Source of the DNA: Streptomyces sp. NK15101
GTDB taxonomy: Bacteria; Actinomycetota; Actinomycetes; Streptomycetales; Streptomycetaceae
Length of the DNA: 64,000 bases
Assembly: GCF_020400725.1 (NCBI RefSeq)
Contig: NZ_JAINVG010000022.1
Span: 1-64,000 of the forward strand
Direction: 5' to 3'
In this document: one piece after another, positions 35,393 to 45,158 of the stretch
How the letters are laid out: each line of letters starts with the position of its first letter
How positions within the stretch are numbered: the stretch's first letter is position 1
The notes under the pieces: generated by a model
Databases searched by the model: none
What the model was told of the DNA's origin: nothing
What the model saw: the letters and a program-made list of their open reading frames with translations, nothing else
Position numbers and translations under genes: made by a program

Positions 35393-35450
35393 GATCCGCA
35401 GCCTACTGCTCCGGGGCGACGCCCACCCCGCCCGCCGCTGCGGGCAGCCG

Positions 35451-35535
35451 TTCCGCCGGGACGGTGCCCACCCCCGTTGTGAGCAGTCGCTCCACCGGGA
35501 CGGTGCCCACCCCCGTTGTGGGCGGTCGTTCCGCC
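35451..35535. repeat. 39-bp tandem repeat (2.2 copies)
   Basis: Two 39-bp units starting at 35451 and 35490 share CCGGGACGGTGCCCACCCCC then GTTGTG; a partial third unit (TTCCGCCGGGG) follows. The element resembles repeated intergenic sequences of Streptomyces. A small minus-strand frame translates it as repeats of GVGTVP-x-ERL, but I do not regard that as a gene. Confidence 0.7.
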
Positions 35536-35545
35536 GGGGCAAGGG

Positions 35546-35586
35546 GTCCCCCCTGCTCGAGCGGAGCCGAGAGCTTGGGGGAGGGT
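35546..35586. repeat. REP-like palindrome typical of Streptomyces intergenic DNA
   Basis: GTCCCCCCTGCTCGAGCGGA continuing GCCGAGAGCTTGGGGGA: outer arms TCCCCC/GGGGGA with an inner CTCGAGCGGAGCCGAG. Near-identical palindromes recur between genes in many streptomycetes. Confidence 0.55.
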
Positions 35587-35710
35587 GGGCACAACGGAAC
35601 GGCCCCCCTTGCCGGGCCCAGGCTCCCGCGCCCTGACCCGCACCGGCTGTGCGGCGCACTCGTGGTGCGGGTTCAGGCGCGGAACGCGGAGGCCCCGCTG
35701 AAGGGCGCCG

Positions 35711-35765
35711 TCCCGTGTGCCCACCCGTCCCGCCCAGCGGGACGACTGCCCACACGGGCGGAAAC
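35711..35765. repeat. Inverted copy of the 39-bp repeat family
   Basis: GTGTGCCCACCCGTCCCGCC, AGCGGGACGACTGCCCACAC. Its reverse complement (GTGTGGGCAGTCGTCCCGCT...) aligns with the units at 35451-35535, so the two lie as an inverted pair around the palindrome, just downstream of miaB. Confidence 0.55.
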
Positions 35766-35800
35766 GCGGCCCGCGCGGGCGGGGGCGCGGCCCGTGGGTG

Positions 35801-37330
35801 TCAGTGGCTGCCGCAGGCCGGGGCGTCCAGGGGCGGGAGGGGGGCAGGGGCGCCGATCTTCGGGAGACCGAGCAGCACCCCCGCCGGCTTCGCCGCCGCG
35901 GCCGCCGTGCGCTTCTCCCAGGCGTCGCCCGCGCGCGTGCGGCGGACCGAGGAGACCTCGCCCTCGGCGAGCAGGTGATGCGGGGCCGCGTAGGTGACCT
36001 CGACCGTCACCACGTCACCGGGGCGGACCTCCTCCGCCGGCTTGGTGAAGTGGACGAGCCGGTTGTCGGGGGCGCGGCCGGAGAGGCGGTGGGTCTCGCC
36101 GTCCTTGCGGCCCTCGCCCTCCGCGACCATGACCTCGAGGGTGCGGCCGACCTGCTTCTTGTTCTCCTCCCAGGAGATCTCCTCCTGGAGGGCGACCAGA
36201 CGTTCGTAGCGCGCCTGCACGACCTCCTTCGGGATCTGGCCCTCCATGGTCGCCGCCGGGGTGCCGGGGCGCTTGGAGTACTGGAAGGTGAAGGCGTTCG
36301 CGAAGCGGGCCTCGCGGACGGTGTGCATGGTCTGCTCGAAGTCCTCCTCGGTCTCGCCGGGGAAGCCCACGATGATGTCGGTGGAGATGGCCGCGTGCGG
36401 AATGGCCGCGCGGACCTTCTCGAGGATGCCGAGGAAACGCTCCTGCCGGTAGGAGCGGCGCATCGCCCTGAGGATCGTGTCCGAGCCGGACTGGAGCGGC
36501 ATGTGCAGCTGCGGCATGACGTTCGGGGTCTCGGCCATGGCCGCGATGACGTCGTCCGTGAAGTCGCGGGGGTGGGGGGAGGTGAAGCGGACCCGCTCCA
36601 GGCCCTCGATCTGCCCGCAGGCGCGCAGCAGCTTGCTGAAGGCCTCGCGGTCGCCCAGGTCGGAGCCGTACGCGTTGACGTTCTGGCCGAGCAGGGTGAT
36701 CTCGGAGACGCCCTCGGCGACCAGCGCCTCGATCTCGGCGAGGATGTCGCCGGGCCGGCGGTCCTCCTCCTTGCCGCGCAGGGCCGGGACGATGCAGAAG
36801 GTGCAGGTGTTGTTGCAGCCGACGGAGATCGAGACCCAGGCGGCGTACGCGGACTCGCGGCGGGTCGGCAGCGTGGAGGGGAAGGCCTCCAGCGACTCGG
36901 CGATCTCGATCTGCGCCTCCTCCTGGACGCGGGCGCGCTCCAGGAGGACCGGCAGCTTGCCGATGTTGTGCGTGCCGAAGACCACGTCGACCCAGGGGGC
37001 CTTCTTGACGATGGTGTCGCGGTCCTTCTGGGCGAGACAGCCGCCGACGGCGATCTGCATGCCGGGGCGCGCGGTCTTCATCGGGGCGAGCCGGCCGAGG
37101 TTGCCGTACAGCTTGTTGTCGGCGTTCTCGCGGACCGCGCAGGTGTTGAAGACGACGACGTCGGCGTCGCCGTCCGCGCCCTTCGGGGCCCGGACGTAAC
37201 CCGCCTCCTCCAGCAGACCGGAGAGCCGCTCGGAGTCGTGGACGTTCATCTGGCACCCGTAGGTGCGGATCTCGTAGGTCTTGGTGCCGTCAACGCTCAC
37301 TGCGGTGCTCCGGTCGCTGCTGCTCGTCAT
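35801..37330 (-). CDS. miaB: tRNA-2-methylthio-N6-dimethylallyladenosine synthase
   Basis: 509-aa radical-SAM methylthiotransferase acting after MiaA on A37. N-terminal MTTase domain ([20 protein letters not shown]) with its three cluster cysteines, the radical-SAM motif [16 protein letters not shown] (CxxxCxxC), [10 protein letters not shown] and a C-terminal TRAM domain ([13 protein letters not shown] ... [20 protein letters not shown]). Start at 37330 (MTSSSDRST). Downstream DNA is repeat-rich. Confidence 0.96.
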   Translation of the reverse strand: MTSSSDRSTAVSVDGTKTYEIRTYGCQMNVHDSERLSGLLEEAGYVRAPKGADGDADVVVFNTCAVRENADNKLYGNLGRLAPMKTARPGMQIAVGGCLAQKDRDTIVKKAPWVDVVFGTHNIGKLPVLLERARVQEEAQIEIAESLEAFPSTLPTRRESAYAAWVSISVGCNNTCTFCIVPALRGKEEDRRPGDILAEIEALVAEGVSEITLLGQNVNAYGSDLGDREAFSKLLRACGQIEGLERVRFTSPHPRDFTDDVIAAMAETPNVMPQLHMPLQSGSDTILRAMRRSYRQERFLGILEKVRAAIPHAAISTDIIVGFPGETEEDFEQTMHTVREARFANAFTFQYSKRPGTPAATMEGQIPKEVVQARYERLVALQEEISWEENKKQVGRTLEVMVAEGEGRKDGETHRLSGRAPDNRLVHFTKPAEEVRPGDVVTVEVTYAAPHHLLAEGEVSSVRRTRAGDAWEKRTAAAAAKPAGVLLGLPKIGAPAPLPPLDAPACGSH

Positions 37331-37513
37331 GGATCCAAGGGTAGGCCGTCCGGGGAGAGCCCCCGTCCCACGCCGGAGCCCGGTCCGCCCCTGCGGTTTT
37401 CCGCAGGGGGGCCGGGTGGGAAGCCCCGTACCGGGGGTGAGGTGGGATTTCTAGCGTGGACGGTGCCGGGGCGGAGGGCCTCGGGAACCTGCTCGCCGTC
37501 CTGGAGATCCGCC

Positions 37514-38203
37514 GTGCCGATCACCTCGCCCGCCCCTCACCCGCCCCTTCCCCCGGCCCTGGCCGGGGAGCCCGCCGGCGGATTCGCCGGATGGGCCGCC
37601 GGGCTCGTCGACACCATGGGCGGGCCCGGCGCCGGGCTCGCCATCGCCCTGGAGAACCTCTTCCCGCCGCTGCCCAGCGAGGTGATCCTGCCGCTGACCG
37701 GCTTCGCCGCCGGGCAGGGGGTGCTCAGCCTCGCATCGGCGCTGTTCTGGACGACGCTGGGTTCGGTGGTGGGGGCCGTGGCCCTCTACTGGATCGGGGC
37801 GCTGTTCGGTCAGCGGCGGATGCACGCACTCTGGGCCCGGCTGCCGCTGGTGAAGGTCTCCGATCTGGAGCGGACCGAGCGGTGGTTCGCCCGGCACGGC
37901 ACCAAGGCGGTGTTCCTGGGCCGGATGGTGCCGGTCTTCCGCAGTCTCGTCTCCGTCCCCGCCGGGGTCGAGCGGATGCCGATGCACCTGTTCCTCACCC
38001 TCACGACGCTCGGCAGCCTCGTCTGGAACAGCGTCCTCGTGATGGCCGGTTACTGGCTCGGGGACCGCTGGGACCTCGTCGAGGGGTACGTGGGTGTGCT
38101 GTCCAAGGCCGTCCTGGTGCTGGTCCTGGTGGTCCTGGCCGCGTTCCTCGCCGTACGGCTCCGGGGGCGCGGCCGCGCCGCCCGGCACCGCCGCACCTCG
38201 TGA
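37514..38203 (+). CDS. DedA-family membrane protein
   Basis: 229 aa. LENLFPPLPSEVILPLTGFA is the DedA signature, followed by GSVVGAVALYWIGALFGQRR, the conserved RMVPVFRSLVSVPAGVERMP segment and WNSVLVMAGYWLGDRW. DedA proteins are thought to translocate lipid carriers such as undecaprenyl phosphate or phospholipids. GTG 37514 has GGAG seven bases upstream. It precedes a two-component pair by 45 bp and may be co-transcribed with it. Confidence 0.88.
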   Translation: MPITSPAPHPPLPPALAGEPAGGFAGWAAGLVDTMGGPGAGLAIALENLFPPLPSEVILPLTGFAAGQGVLSLASALFWTTLGSVVGAVALYWIGALFGQRRMHALWARLPLVKVSDLERTERWFARHGTKAVFLGRMVPVFRSLVSVPAGVERMPMHLFLTLTTLGSLVWNSVLVMAGYWLGDRWDLVEGYVGVLSKAVLVLVLVVLAAFLAVRLRGRGRAARHRRTS

Positions 38204-38247
38204 GCGGCCAGGGGGAACCCGTACCGGACGAAGTAGGCTCGGGGATC

Positions 38248-39381
38248 ATGCGAGGGGGCGAGGGGGAGGCTTCGGCGGGCCGGCGTTTCGTCGGTGTGCT
38301 GCTCGGCTGCCTCACCCCCCTTCTCTTCCTGGTCCCCGGTCTCCTCCTCGGACCCCTGCTGCTGTGGCCCCGCGCGCGGCCCGTGCTGATGGCCGGGGCC
38401 CGGCGGCTCGCCGGCCTGGAGCGGAGCCGCCGCTCGGTCTTCTTCGGCGACCGGTTCCCCGGCGCGTACGAGGTCCCCGACCGCCGGCTGCTCCGCTACC
38501 TCGCCGCCCGGGTGGGGGCCGGCCTGGTGACCGGGATCGTCCTCGGGCTCCTCGTCTTCGGCGAGGTCCTGGCCGTCCTGCTCGTCCGGGGCGTGGTCCG
38601 GGGCTCGCTCGACGGGACGGAGCTCCTCGGCCAGCTGCTGCTCGGCGGCGTCCTGCTCTTCCTCGACGTCCAGGGCCTGTACGCGCTGACCGCGCTCGAC
38701 GCCCGCCTCGCGCGCGCGTGCTTCGGGCCCTCGGAGCAGGAACTGCTGCGGCGGCGCATCGACGAACTCGCCCTCAGCCGGGCCGCCGTGGTCCAGGCCG
38801 TGGACACCGAGCGCCGGCGGATCGAGCGCGACCTCCACGACGGCGTCCAGCAGCGGCTCGTGGCCCTGGCCATGCTGATCGGCCGGGCGCGCCGGGGCCG
38901 GGGACGCGACCCGGAGCAGGCGGACGCCCTGCTGCGGCAGGCGCACCGGGAGGCCCAGGACGTCCTGGCCGAGCTGCGGGACGTGGCCTGGCGGGTGTAT
39001 CCGGCCGGCCTGGACAGCCTGGGGCTCGAAGAGGCGCTCGGCGGGGTGGCCCAGCGCTGCGCGATCCCGCTGCGCGTCCGGTTCGAGGCGGGGGACGCGC
39101 CGCTGCCCCGGCCGGTGGAGACCGCCGCGTACTTCGTGGTGTCGGAGGCCGTCACCAACGCCGCCAAGCATTCCGCCGCCTCCGCCGTCTCCGTGCGCGT
39201 CACGCGTGTCGGCTCGCTGCTCACCGTGCGGGTCGAGGACGACGGCCGGGGCGGCGCGGACCCGGCGGGCAGCGGGCTCACCGGGCTGCGCAGCCGGGTC
39301 GCCGCGCTCGACGGGACCCTGCGCGTCGACAGCCCCCTCGGGGGACCCACCACTCTTGTCGCGGAGCTGCCGTGCGCGTGA
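38248..39381 (+). CDS. NarL-type sensor histidine kinase
   Basis: 377 aa. Two or more N-terminal membrane segments (FVGVLLGCLTPLLFLVPGLL; a second hydrophobic block around residues 90-150), then the HisKA_3 box ERRRIERDLHDGVQQRLVAL with phospho-His197 and a HATPase domain (FVVSEAVTNAAKHS, VEDDGRGGADPAGSGLTGLR). No extracytoplasmic sensor domain is evident, so it probably senses within the membrane. Its end overlaps the regulator start by ten bases. It forms a cognate pair with the next gene. Confidence 0.9.
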   Translation: MRGGEGEASAGRRFVGVLLGCLTPLLFLVPGLLLGPLLLWPRARPVLMAGARRLAGLERSRRSVFFGDRFPGAYEVPDRRLLRYLAARVGAGLVTGIVLGLLVFGEVLAVLLVRGVVRGSLDGTELLGQLLLGGVLLFLDVQGLYALTALDARLARACFGPSEQELLRRRIDELALSRAAVVQAVDTERRRIERDLHDGVQQRLVALAMLIGRARRGRGRDPEQADALLRQAHREAQDVLAELRDVAWRVYPAGLDSLGLEEALGGVAQRCAIPLRVRFEAGDAPLPRPVETAAYFVVSEAVTNAAKHSAASAVSVRVTRVGSLLTVRVEDDGRGGADPAGSGLTGLRSRVAALDGTLRVDSPLGGPTTLVAELPCA

Positions 39382-40016
39382 TCCTGGCCGAGGACTCGAC
39401 CCTGCTGCGGGAGGGCCTGGTGCGGCTGCTCGTCGAGGAGGGCCACGAGGTGCTCGCCGCGTTCGGCGACGCGGAGACCCTCGTCGCCGAGGTCGAGGCG
39501 CGGCGCCCGGACGTCGTGGTCGCCGACATCCGGATGCCGCCGACCCACACCGACGAGGGTCTGCGGGCCGCCGTGGAGATCCGTGAGCGGCTGCCGGAGA
39601 CGGGGGTGCTCGTGCTCTCTCAGTACGTCGAGCGCAGCTACGCGGCCCGGCTGCTCGCCGCCGGCGCGGAACGGGTCGGCTACCTCCTCAAGGACCGGGT
39701 GGCGCAGGTCGAGGAGTTCCTCGACGCGCTGGAACGGATCCACGCGGGCGGGGCGGCGATCGACCCGCAGGTCGTGCACCAGCTGGTCGTCCGCAGCACC
39801 CACGCCGATCCGCTGGCCCGGCTCACCCCGCGCGAGCGGGAGGTCCTGGAGGTGCTGGCCCAGGGCTACACGAACGCGGCGATCGCCCGGCAGCTGCATC
39901 TCTCGCTGAGCGCGGTCGAGAAGTACCTCAACGCCGTCTTCGACAAGCTGGAGCTCCACCGCACCGACGGCTACAGCCGGCGGGTCCTGGCCGTGCTGCG
40001 CTATCTGGAGGCGTGA
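39372..40016 (+). CDS. LuxR/NarL-family response regulator
   Basis: 214 aa. Receiver VRVILAEDSTLLREGLVRLL with phospho-Asp in VVVADIRMPPTHTDEG, switch Lys in GYLLKDRV, and an HTH of LuxR type (LTPREREVLEVLAQGYTNAA, then IARQLHLSLSAVEKYLN). GTG 39372 lies inside the end of the kinase gene, a coupled arrangement. Regulators of this subtype (ADIRMPPTHTDEG) are common orphan-looking pairs in streptomycetes; the regulon is unknown. Confidence 0.92.
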   Translation: MRVILAEDSTLLREGLVRLLVEEGHEVLAAFGDAETLVAEVEARRPDVVVADIRMPPTHTDEGLRAAVEIRERLPETGVLVLSQYVERSYAARLLAAGAERVGYLLKDRVAQVEEFLDALERIHAGGAAIDPQVVHQLVVRSTHADPLARLTPREREVLEVLAQGYTNAAIARQLHLSLSAVEKYLNAVFDKLELHRTDGYSRRVLAVLRYLEA

Positions 40017-40105
40017 GGCACCTGAAGGCCTGAGTTACCTGAAGGCCTGTGCCGCCTGGAGCCTGTGTCGCCTGGAGGCCTGCGTCACCTGGAGACCTGA
40101 GACCA
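40017..40105. repeat. Imperfect ~16-bp tandem repeats at the left edge of the island
   Basis: Five successive imperfect copies of CCTGRAGGCCTGNGTY-type sequence (ACCTGAAGGCCTGAGTT, ACCTGAAGGCCTGTGCC, CCTGGAGCCTGTGTC, CCTGGAGGCCTGCGTC, ACCTGGAGACCTGAG). They run from the regulator stop into the last codons of the convergent CaiB-type gene. Confidence 0.6.
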
Positions 40106-41170
40106 CTCCGCGAGGACCTCGTCCGTGTGCTCGCCGGGGAGCGGGGCGCGGCCCGGGGCGTCCGCCGGGGTGCGGTCGAAGCGGGAGGCGGGGGCGGGCT
40201 GGACGGTGTCGCCGACCTCCACGAACGCTCCGCGCGCGGCCAGTTGGTGGTGCTGCGCGGCTTCCTCCGCGGTCAGGACGGGAGCCACGCCCGCGTCCAC
40301 GGCGTCGAAGAGCTTCACCCAGTGCGCACGGTCCCTGGTCGCGAAGCGGGCGGCGATCAGGGCGCGCAGCTCCGGCCAGGCGGCCGCGTCGACCCGGTCG
40401 GGCAGGGCGGCCTCCTCGGTGAGGCCCAGCTGCTCCAGGAGGTTCTGGTAGAGCCGGGGTTCGATGGCGGCGACGGCGAGGTGCAGGCCGTCGGCGGCCG
40501 CGTAGAAGGAGTAGTGCGGGGCGTCGGTGACGGTGTGGTTGCCGGGGACCGCGCGCCACTGGTGGATCAGGGTGGCGATCAGGGCGGCGCCGTCCGCGAG
40601 GGCCGTGTCGACGACCTGGCCCCGGCCGGAGCGCTCCCGCTCGTGGAGTGCGGCGAGCAGCCCGTGCACATGGGCGTTGGCGCCGCCGGCGAAGCTGGAG
40701 AGGTACGCGGTCGGGGGCGGGACAGGCGCCCCGGTCGCCGGGTCGGTGTCCAGGGCGCCGGTCAGGGCGAGCACCGCGAGGTCGTGGGCGGCGCGTCCGG
40801 CCCACTCGCCCTCGCCGCCCCAGCCGCTGAGCCGCCCGTACACCAGCCGCGGGTTGCGGGCGTGGACGGCCTCGGGGCCGATGCCGAGGCGGTCGGCGAC
40901 GCCGGGGCGGAAGCCCTCGACGAGGATGTCGGCGTGCTCGGCGAGCGCGAGCGCCCGCTCGATCCCCTCGGGGCTCTTGAGGTCGAGGGCGACGGAACGG
41001 CGGCCGCGGGAGAGCGGGTTCTCCGGAGGGCGCACGTCCCCGACGGTCCCGGGCGCCCTGTCGACCCGTACGACATCGGCGCCGAGACCGGACAGGACGG
41101 TGCCGACGAAAGCGGTGGGCGCCGAGCCCGCGAATTCCAGTACGCGGACTCCGGTCAGCGGTCCTGCCAT
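40085..41170 (-). CDS. CaiB/BaiF (class III CoA-transferase / acyl-CoA racemase) family protein
   Basis: 361 aa, most like α-methylacyl-CoA racemases: PLTGVRVLEFAGSAPTAFVG, VEGFRPGVADRLGIGPE, YGRLSGWGGEGEWAGRAAHD (His129 equals the catalytic His of racemases) and GRGQVVDTALADG. The catalytic Asp expected in ADFAGGG is replaced: here YLSSFAGGAN, with Ser159. Racemase or transferase chemistry by the known mechanism is therefore unlikely. ATG 41170 has GGGAG upstream. Divergent from ohr and at the left end of the hem-containing island; membership of the island is inferred from position. Confidence 0.85.
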   Translation of the reverse strand: MAGPLTGVRVLEFAGSAPTAFVGTVLSGLGADVVRVDRAPGTVGDVRPPENPLSRGRRSVALDLKSPEGIERALALAEHADILVEGFRPGVADRLGIGPEAVHARNPRLVYGRLSGWGGEGEWAGRAAHDLAVLALTGALDTDPATGAPVPPPTAYLSSFAGGANAHVHGLLAALHERERSGRGQVVDTALADGAALIATLIHQWRAVPGNHTVTDAPHYSFYAAADGLHLAVAAIEPRLYQNLLEQLGLTEEAALPDRVDAAAWPELRALIAARFATRDRAHWVKLFDAVDAGVAPVLTAEEAAQHHQLAARGAFVEVGDTVQPAPASRFDRTPADAPGRAPLPGEHTDEVLAEWSQVSR

Positions 41171-41320
41171 GGCCAACTCCCTTGAATTCATGGGCCGGTG
41201 ATGGATTCACGCTATTCGCCGGAGCTTCGGAAAGGACTGCGGAGATCCGTAGCGCCGGGAATTCGGCGGGGCCGGAAACTGGGAGGAATTCCCCTTCTCC
41301 GCTTTCGAAAGGAATGACGC

Positions 41321-41737
41321 ATGGCCGTCGTCTACACCGCCGAGGTCGCTTCCACCGGAGACGGGCGCAACGGCGCCGTGCGCTCCTCCGACGGGCTCCT
41401 CGACCTGCCGTTGTCGAGCCCCAAGGCCGTCGGCGGTTCCGGCACCGCGACCAACCCCGAGCAGCTCTTCGCCGCCGGCTACGCCGCCTGCTTCCACAGT
41501 GCGCTGCGGGTCTCCGCGCGCGAGTCCAGGACCGCGCTGGCGGACGACACGGTCACCGCCGAGGTGGCGCTGCACAAGGAGGAGGGCGGCTTCCACCTGT
41601 CGGTGGTCCTCACCGTCGAACTGCCCGGGCTGGACGCCGCCGAGGCGCGGCGGCTCGCCGAGGCCGCCCACGGACGCTGCCCGTACTCGAAGGCGGTCCG
41701 GGGGAACGTCGAGGTGAGGATCGACCTCGCCGCCTGA
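41321..41737 (+). CDS. ohr: Organic hydroperoxide resistance protein (Ohr/OsmC)
   Basis: 138 aa. Thiol peroxidase that reduces organic hydroperoxides. Both redox cysteines are present, in AAGYAACFHSAL and GRCPYSKAVRGN, with the N-terminal YTAEVASTGDGRNG and NPEQLFAAG typical of Ohr. ATG 41321 follows AAAGGA. No OhrR repressor gene is next to it. It is the only plus-strand gene in the left part of the island and could belong to the host locus rather than the pathway. Confidence 0.92.
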   Translation: MAVVYTAEVASTGDGRNGAVRSSDGLLDLPLSSPKAVGGSGTATNPEQLFAAGYAACFHSALRVSARESRTALADDTVTAEVALHKEEGGFHLSVVLTVELPGLDAAEARRLAEAAHGRCPYSKAVRGNVEVRIDLAA

Positions 41738-41753
41738 GGCGCCCGGCCGGTGA

Positions 41754-41788
41754 GGGAAGAGCCCCCGTGGATCACGGGGGCTCTTCCC
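41754..41788. terminator. Bidirectional hairpin between ohr and hemL
   Basis: GGGAAGAGCCCCCGTG, loop GAT, then CACGGGGGCTCTTCCC (16-bp perfect stem) between convergent stops. Confidence 0.85.
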
Positions 41789-41805
41789 TTCGTACGGCTC
41801 CGTCC

Positions 41806-43107
41806 TCAGCGTTTCGCCGCCGCCGCTGCCGCCGCGGCGGCCGGCAGCGCCTCGACCACCCGGCTCACGGCCCGGTCGTCGTGCGAGGCCGAGACGAACC
41901 AGGCCTCGAACGGCGAGGGCGGCAGATAGACGCCCCGCCGCAGCAGCTCGTGGAAGAACGGGGTGTAGCGGTACGCCTCGGTGGCGCGGACCCCGTCGAA
42001 GTCCACCACCTCGTCCTCGCCGAAGAAGACGGAGAACATGGTGCCGGAGTACTGCAGCCGGTGCGCCACGCCCTCCTTGGTGAGGGCGGCGGAGACCTCG
42101 GCTCCGATCGTGGCCGAGACCCGGTCGAGCCGCTCGTACACCTCGGGGGTGCTGTGCCGCAGGGTGGCGAGGCCGGCGGCGGTGGCGACCGGGTTCCCGG
42201 AGAGGGTGCCCGCCTGGTAGACGGGGCCGGCCGGGGCGAGGTGGGCCATGACGTCCGCGCGTCCGCCGAAGGCCGCCGCGGGGAAGCCGCCGCCCATGAC
42301 CTTGCCGAAGGTCAGCAGGTCGGGGGCGACGCCGTCCCGGCCGTACCAGCCGGAGCGGCTGGCCCGGAAGCCCGTCATGACCTCGTCGGAGACGAACAGC
42401 GCGCCGTGGCGGGCGGTGATCTCCTTGAGGCCGGCGTTGAAGCCGGGCAGCGGCGGGACGGCGCCCATGTTGCCGGGGGCCGCCTCGGTGATGACGGCGG
42501 CGATCTCGTCGCCGGTCTCGGCGAAGACCTTCTCGACCGCCGTCAGGTCGTTGTACGGCAGGACGATCGTGTCGCTCGCCTGGGCGCCGGTGACGCCCGG
42601 GGTGTCGGGCAGCGCGAAGGTCGCGAGGCCGGAGCCGGCGGAGGCGAGGAGCGCGTCGACGTGGCCGTGGTAGCAGCCGGCGAACTTCACGATCTTGCTG
42701 CGGCCGGTGAAGCCGCGCGCCAGGCGGATCGCCGACATCGTCGCCTCGGTGCCGGAGCTGACCAGGCGCACCTGCTCCACGGGCGCGACCCGGTCGACGA
42801 TCTCCTCGGCGAGTTCGACCTCTCCGGTGGACGGGGCCCCGAAGGAGGTGCCCCGCTCCAGGGCCCGGGCGACCGCCTCGACGACGGCCGGGTGGCGGTG
42901 GCCGAGGATCATCGGGCCCCAGGAGCAGATGAGGTCGACGTACTCGTTGCCGTCGCTGTCGGTGAGGTACGGGCCCTGGGCGGAGGCGATGAAGCGCGGG
43001 GTGCCGCCGACGGCACCGAAGGCGCGGACCGGCGAGTTGACGCCGCCGGGGGTGACCTTGCGGGCGCGCTCGAAGAGGGCCTTGCTGTTCGTCTCTCCCG
43101 TGCTCAT
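41806..43107 (-). CDS. hemL: Glutamate-1-semialdehyde 2,1-aminomutase
   Basis: 433 aa, PLP enzyme converting glutamate-1-semialdehyde to 5-aminolevulinate. [20 protein letters not shown] is the family N-terminus, [17 protein letters not shown] binds PLP phosphate, DEVMTGFR holds the PLP Asp, and Lys269 in [18 protein letters not shown] forms the Schiff base. The start overlaps the stop of the acyl-CoA synthetase gene by four bases (ATGA), so hemB, hemA, the synthetase and hemL form one coupled operon. An Ala-rich C-terminal tail follows. In S. coelicolor, as I recall, hemL is not next to hemA, so this arrangement looks like a separate pathway set. Confidence 0.94.
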   Translation of the reverse strand: MSTGETNSKALFERARKVTPGGVNSPVRAFGAVGGTPRFIASAQGPYLTDSDGNEYVDLICSWGPMILGHRHPAVVEAVARALERGTSFGAPSTGEVELAEEIVDRVAPVEQVRLVSSGTEATMSAIRLARGFTGRSKIVKFAGCYHGHVDALLASAGSGLATFALPDTPGVTGAQASDTIVLPYNDLTAVEKVFAETGDEIAAVITEAAPGNMGAVPPLPGFNAGLKEITARHGALFVSDEVMTGFRASRSGWYGRDGVAPDLLTFGKVMGGGFPAAAFGGRADVMAHLAPAGPVYQAGTLSGNPVATAAGLATLRHSTPEVYERLDRVSATIGAEVSAALTKEGVAHRLQYSGTMFSVFFGEDEVVDFDGVRATEAYRYTPFFHELLRRGVYLPPSPFEAWFVSASHDDRAVSRVVEALPAAAAAAAAAKR

Positions 43108-45158
43108 CGGGCCGTCTCCTCGGGAGCGTCGAAGCTGAGCGCCGCGTCCAGGACGACCGCGCCCTTCGCGAGGACCCGTACGGGGTTGAGGTCGAGGGCG
43201 AAGCCGGCCGGCCAGTCCTGGACCAGTTCGCCGACCCGGTGGAGGAGTTCGGCGGCGGCTTCGACGTCCACGGCGGCCCGGCCCCGCGCGCCGGCGAGTA
43301 CCTTCGCGCCGCGCAGCCCGGCGAGGAGTTCTGCGCCCTCGCCCGGTGCCAGCGGCAGGAGCCGGTGGCCGACGTCGTCGAGGACCTCGGTGAAGATTCC
43401 GCCGAGGCCGGCGGTGAGCACCGGGCCCAGGTCGGTGGTGTGGACGCCCACGATCAACTCGACTCCCTCGTCCACGAGTTCCTCGACGAGGACCTGGCCG
43501 CCGAGCGCGGCGAGCCGCCCGTACGCCTCGGGCGCGGTCTCGGCGGTGACGCCGATCTCGACGCCTCCGGCCTCCGTCTTGTGGAGCAGTCCCGGCACCA
43601 CGGCCTTGAGCACCGCCGTGCCGCCGGCCTCGGTCACGGCCCGCGCCGCGTCCTCGGCGTCCACCGCGATCCGGCCCTTCGGCACGGAGATCCCCGCCTC
43701 GGCGAGGAGCCGCTTGAGCTCGGGCTCCGTGGCCTCCGCGCCGGGTCCGGGGACGGCCCCGGGGCGGGGTGCGTCCGGGAGGGTGCGGGGGCGGCTGACC
43801 TCCCAGAGGGCGGCGGCGGCGCGCAGGGCGCGGGCCGGCGTCGGGTACTCGGGCAGGCCGGCCTCGCGCAGGTCGCGCGGGGCGTCGGGGGCGAGGAAGT
43901 CGGCGCCGGTGCGGGCGACGAGGATGGGTTTGCCGCCCTTCGCGGCGGCGCGGGAGAGGGCGTTGACGGCCTTCTCGACGTCGGGTCCGGCCATCACGCA
44001 GAAGGCGGCGACGATGATGTCGACGGTGTCGTCGGCGATCAGGACGTCGAGGGAACGGTCGAACAGCGACGGGTCGCTGAGGACGGTGGCCGTGATGTCG
44101 ACCGGGTTGTCGATGGCCCCGAAGGCGGGGACGATCTCGGCGAGCGCCTCCTTGCTGCGCGGCTCCAGGGCGCTGAGCTCCAGGCCGTGGGCCTCGACGG
44201 CGTCGGCGGCGAGGATGCCGGAGCCGCCGGAGGTGGTGACGACGGCGACGCGGTTTCCGGCGGGGCGCCGCTCGGACTCGAAGACCCGGGCCACGTCGAG
44301 GAGTTCGTCGATGTCCTCGACGCGGACGATGCCGAGGCCGCGCAGGGCGGCGTCCAGGACCCGGTCGTCGGTGGCGAGGGCGCCGGTGTGCGAGGCGGCG
44401 GCGCGGCCGCCGGCCTCGGTGCGGCCGGACTTGAGGAGGGCGACGGGCTTGCCGGAGCCGGCCAGTTCGCGCAGGGTCCCGATGTCCGGGGTGTCCTCCA
44501 GGTAGCCGAGGAGGCCGGTGACCTCGGGGACGGCGGCCAGTTCGCGGAGGACCTCGAGGGCGGTGACGTCGGCGTCGTTGCCGGTGCTGACCACCCAGCC
44601 GGGGCGCAGGCCCCGCTCCAGGGCGAGGCTGGCGGCGCCGAAGCCGAGGGCGCCGCTCTGGCTGACGAAGGCGAGGGTGCCGGGCTCGAAGGGCACGGAC
44701 TCGGCGCCGAAGAGCGGGCTGAAGGTGGCGAGGACGCGGTTCTCGTATCCGACGGCGCCGATGCAGTTGGGTCCGATGATCCGCAGGCCTCCGGCGCGGG
44801 CCCTGGCGACGACCTCCGCCTGGAGGCGGGCGCCCTCCTCGCCGGTCTCGGCGAAGCCGGAGGAGGCGATGACGGCGAGCTTGACGCCGGCGGCGACGCA
44901 GTCGTCGACGGCGCCGGGGACCCGCTCGGCGGAGACCATGATCAGGGCCAGGTCGACGGGGCCCGGGGCGTCCTTGACGCTGGGGTACGCGGGGACGCCG
45001 AGGATCTCCGGGGAGCGCGGGTTGACCGGCAGGATGCGGCCCTTGTAGCCGTACCGGAGGAGGTAGTCGAGCGGCTTGCGGCCCAGGGCGCCGGGGCGCT
45101 CGCTGGCCCCGATGACGGCGATGGATTCGGCTTCCCAGAGGGCCGAGATGTCACTCAT
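43104..45158 (-). CDS. ADP-forming acyl-CoA synthetase (acetate--CoA ligase family)
   Basis: 684-aa fused-subunit NDP-forming acyl-CoA synthetase. Domain order: CoA-binding Rossmann ([20 protein letters not shown]), two flavodoxin-like succinyl-CoA-ligase domains with the phospho-His loop [13 protein letters not shown], and a C-terminal ATP-grasp domain from about residue 480 ([35 protein letters not shown]). It couples thioester formation to ATP/ADP. Start and stop both overlap neighbours by four bases, between hemA and hemL, which is an unexpected place since the C5 haem pathway has no CoA step. Substrate unknown. Confidence 0.88.
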   Translation of the reverse strand: MSDISALWEAESIAVIGASERPGALGRKPLDYLLRYGYKGRILPVNPRSPEILGVPAYPSVKDAPGPVDLALIMVSAERVPGAVDDCVAAGVKLAVIASSGFAETGEEGARLQAEVVARARAGGLRIIGPNCIGAVGYENRVLATFSPLFGAESVPFEPGTLAFVSQSGALGFGAASLALERGLRPGWVVSTGNDADVTALEVLRELAAVPEVTGLLGYLEDTPDIGTLRELAGSGKPVALLKSGRTEAGGRAAASHTGALATDDRVLDAALRGLGIVRVEDIDELLDVARVFESERRPAGNRVAVVTTSGGSGILAADAVEAHGLELSALEPRSKEALAEIVPAFGAIDNPVDITATVLSDPSLFDRSLDVLIADDTVDIIVAAFCVMAGPDVEKAVNALSRAAAKGGKPILVARTGADFLAPDAPRDLREAGLPEYPTPARALRAAAALWEVSRPRTLPDAPRPGAVPGPGAEATEPELKRLLAEAGISVPKGRIAVDAEDAARAVTEAGGTAVLKAVVPGLLHKTEAGGVEIGVTAETAPEAYGRLAALGGQVLVEELVDEGVELIVGVHTTDLGPVLTAGLGGIFTEVLDDVGHRLLPLAPGEGAELLAGLRGAKVLAGARGRAAVDVEAAAELLHRVGELVQDWPAGFALDLNPVRVLAKGAVVLDAALSFDAPEETAR

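Noticed and set aside
35403..35594. 63-codon minus-strand frame with GVGTVP repeats
   Set aside because: Created by a 39-bp intergenic repeat whose length is a multiple of three; no start signal or family.
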